Origin: Lachnospiraceae bacterium
GTDB lineage: Bacteria > Bacillota > Clostridia > Lachnospirales > Lachnospiraceae
Direction of reading: 5' to 3'
NCBI GenBank assembly: GCA_017431345.1
Contig: JAFRLH010000090.1
Coordinates: 1 to 54,626 of the forward strand
Length of the DNA stretch: 54,626 nucleotides
This document shows positions 53,631 to 54,626 of this stretch, in pieces (the first letter of the stretch is position 1; the number at the start of each line of letters is the position of its first letter). The notes beneath the pieces were generated by a model that was not told the origin of the DNA, did not search any database, and worked only from the letters and a program-made list of their open reading frames with translations. The position numbers and the translations under genes were made by a program.

Positions 53631-53669
53631 TATACTGTATCATCGGAAGTAAACTCCGATGCAAGTCAT
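53631..53669 (-). promoter_or_regulatory. Promoter with 19-nt spacer and dyad, small peptide-symporter operon
   Basis: On the minus strand, TTGCAT, 19 nt, TACAGT (an overlapping TATAGT lies 4 nt further). The spacer holds the dyad CATCGGA (53641-53647) / TCCGATG (53655-53661 on +). A long spacer with a central dyad is the hallmark of MerR-activated promoters, and a merR gene is divergent. Confidence 0.65.
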
Positions 53670-53715
53670 CGTTTTATCGGTTTTTACAGATTTTTTATAA
53701 GATTTGCAAATGTTG

Positions 53716-53743
53716 TTGATTTTTGGCAAAAATCAGCTAAAAT
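53716..53743 (+). promoter_or_regulatory. Possible merR promoter
   Basis: TTGATT (53716-53721), 16-nt spacer, TAAAAT (53738-53743). It directly abuts the operator dyad at 53743-53760. Confidence 0.4.
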
Positions 53744-53760
53744 CTGAAGTGTACTTCAGA
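53743..53760. promoter_or_regulatory. 18-bp perfect operator palindrome before merR
   Basis: TCTGAAGTGTACTTCAGA, two 8-nt arms around GT. It shares AGTKTACTTC with the dyad in the symporter promoter, so the same MerR protein probably binds both. Confidence 0.7.
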
Positions 53761-53789
53761 AGTTTGCGGACACAGGGAGACATAGGAAG

Positions 53790-54533
53790 ATGAAGATAAG
53801 CGAATTCGCTGAATTGTTTGGAACGAATCCGGATACGATCCGGTATTATGTAAATATGGGACTGCTGGTGCCCAGAAGTCATAACAAACGGTATGATTTC
53901 AGCGCGGCCGATGAGAATGACATGAAGTTCCTGATCCAGCTGAAGAACTATCACTTCTCGCTGCATGATATCCACAGGATCCTGGCACTGCGGCGGCTGA
54001 GCAATTTTGACAGCCCGGATGATCTGAATGATTATCTTGGGATGCTGAAGGTGCAGAAGAGGGCTCTTGCGGAGCAGCGGGCTTCCGTGGATAAGGCGCT
54101 GACCGATATCAATGTTCATATCCGGGACATGGCTTCCAGGAAAGGGTCGGAGACTGTCAGGACGGGCATCCCGCTGAAGTTCCTGGATCTGATCGCCTGC
54201 CCGCACTGCGGCTGCAGCATGAAACTTTCGGAGTGCACTATAGAAGAGCAGGAGATCATGTCGGGGAAACTGACCTGTTCGTGCGGGTACAGGACTTCGG
54301 TCAGGAACGGGATCCTGCTGGGAGAGACCGGAACGATCAGTATCGGAGACGGAATGGATCTGGAACGGAACTGTTACAGGATGATGAGCCCGGAGCTTTT
54401 AAGCCTTGTGCAGCGAAGTTATCTGTGGATGTCGGACCATCTGAATTCGTGCGATCTTTCGGGAAAAGTCGTTCTGGAGGACTGCATAAATGAAGAGTCT
54501 AATCCCCCAGCTATGCTGGGGAGAATGGAATAA
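53790..54533 (+). CDS. MerR-family regulator, 3' part interrupted by an insertion element
   Basis: 247-codon frame. Winged HTH at the N terminus (KISEFAELFGTNPDTIRYYVNMGLL), a coiled coil (about 85-120), then a zinc-ribbon-like part (CPHCGCSMKL, later LTCSCGY). Around 215-235 comes LSGKVVLEDCINEE, which looks like motif I of a methyltransferase-type domain. Then the frame runs into the insertion element from about codon 235 and stops at 54533. I infer that the original protein was longer (MerR plus methyltransferase-like domain). The DNA-binding half is complete and could still regulate the symporter operon. Confidence 0.8.
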   Translation: MKISEFAELFGTNPDTIRYYVNMGLLVPRSHNKRYDFSAADENDMKFLIQLKNYHFSLHDIHRILALRRLSNFDSPDDLNDYLGMLKVQKRALAEQRASVDKALTDINVHIRDMASRKGSETVRTGIPLKFLDLIACPHCGCSMKLSECTIEEQEIMSGKLTCSCGYRTSVRNGILLGETGTISIGDGMDLERNCYRMMSPELLSLVQRSYLWMSDHLNSCDLSGKVVLEDCINEESNPPAMLGRME

Positions 54534-54626
54534 GCGGAAGCGGTAAGGATAACATAATAAAGCCTCCTATGATAGAATGAGATTGGTGTCGCAAGCCAAA
54601 CTCAGACAATAGGAGGCGTCCACATG
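54496..54626 (+). mobile_element. Left end of an IS200/IS605-like element (partial)
   Basis: A hairpin CCCCAGC (54505-54511) / GCTGGGG (54515-54521) lies just inside the presumed left end, like the subterminal hairpins that TnpA(REP/IS200) enzymes recognise. The coding strand then has a leader of about 100 nt and ends with AGGAGG (54611-54616) and ATG (54624-54626), the probable transposase start. There are no inverted terminal repeats, as expected for this family. The left boundary is approximate; the transposase body is outside the window. Confidence 0.7.
54562..54617 (+). promoter_or_regulatory. SD-sequestering hairpin in the transposase leader
   Basis: GCCTCCTAT (54562-54570) pairs perfectly with ATAGGAGGC (54609-54617), burying the SD. 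An inner stem GAGATTGG/CCAAACTC (one mismatch) extends it. IS200 is known to block transposase translation with such a leader structure. Confidence 0.75.

Overview
The window is one stretch of chromosome from a Gram-positive anaerobe of the Clostridia, most likely a member of the Lachnospiraceae or a close relative. The reasons are AddAB instead of RecBCD, a PolC replicase, the Firmicutes order frr-uppS-cdsA-dxr-rseP-ispG-polC, a type 1B dihydroorotate dehydrogenase (PyrK/PyrD), and a large DUF5717/DUF5716 pair of the kind I know from Lachnospiraceae. Nearly every gene is on the + strand with strong Shine-Dalgarno (SD) sequences. No tRNA, rRNA, CRISPR array or prophage was seen.

Layout. 1-204: start of a divergent gene and the addB promoter. 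205-7126: addB-addA, double-strand-break repair. 7195-10099: CorA-type Mg2+ transporter, MATE exporter, YbjQ-family protein. 10236-13862: ylxM-ffh, rpsP-khpA, rimM-trmD (protein targeting and translation). 13962-14357: flavin-fold oxidase-like protein. 14525-20197: a three-gene cassette of unknown function made of a 1183-residue beta-sandwich/helical protein, an Hsp70/actin-like protein and a helical protein. 20200-23045: ispF, ispE, a YbaK-type deacylase and an RluA-type pseudouridine synthase. 23138-24649: secreted papain-like protein. 24718-28572: pyrF, pyrK, pyrD, pyrE and a membrane protein. 28631-33577: purK, then purE-purM-purN-purD. 33603-38054: second MATE exporter, zinc-ribbon protein, TPM-domain protein, PHP phosphoesterase. 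38158-44818: pyrH-frr-uppS-cdsA-dxr-rseP-ispG. 45298-50827: LSm-like/GNAT fusion, polC, DUF1295 methyltransferase-like protein. 50919-53592 (minus strand): a 30-residue membrane peptide, a PutP-type Na+ symporter and a glutamine-amidotransferase-like protein. 53790-54626: a divergent MerR regulator whose 3' part is interrupted by the left end of an IS200/IS605-like element.

How the genes work together. Four enzymes of the MEP isoprenoid route (dxr, ispE, ispF, ispG) plus uppS feed the undecaprenyl carrier, and cdsA feeds phospholipid. Four pyr genes complete the later UMP steps and pyrH makes UDP. Five pur genes cover several steps of IMP synthesis. Interspersed palindromic repeats sit inside both the pyr and pur runs.

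Points most worth a second look. (1) PolC lacks the 3'-5' exonuclease domain normally inserted in its PHP domain, while all nine PHP metal ligands are kept. (2) The DUF5717/DUF5716 cassette looks like an undescribed Hsp70-like system. (3) The MerR/symporter control region carries two related operator dyads, one inside a 19-bp-spacer promoter, next to a 30-residue gene. (4) The papain-like protein has lost its catalytic Asn. Product names rest on motif recognition by eye, without database searches.
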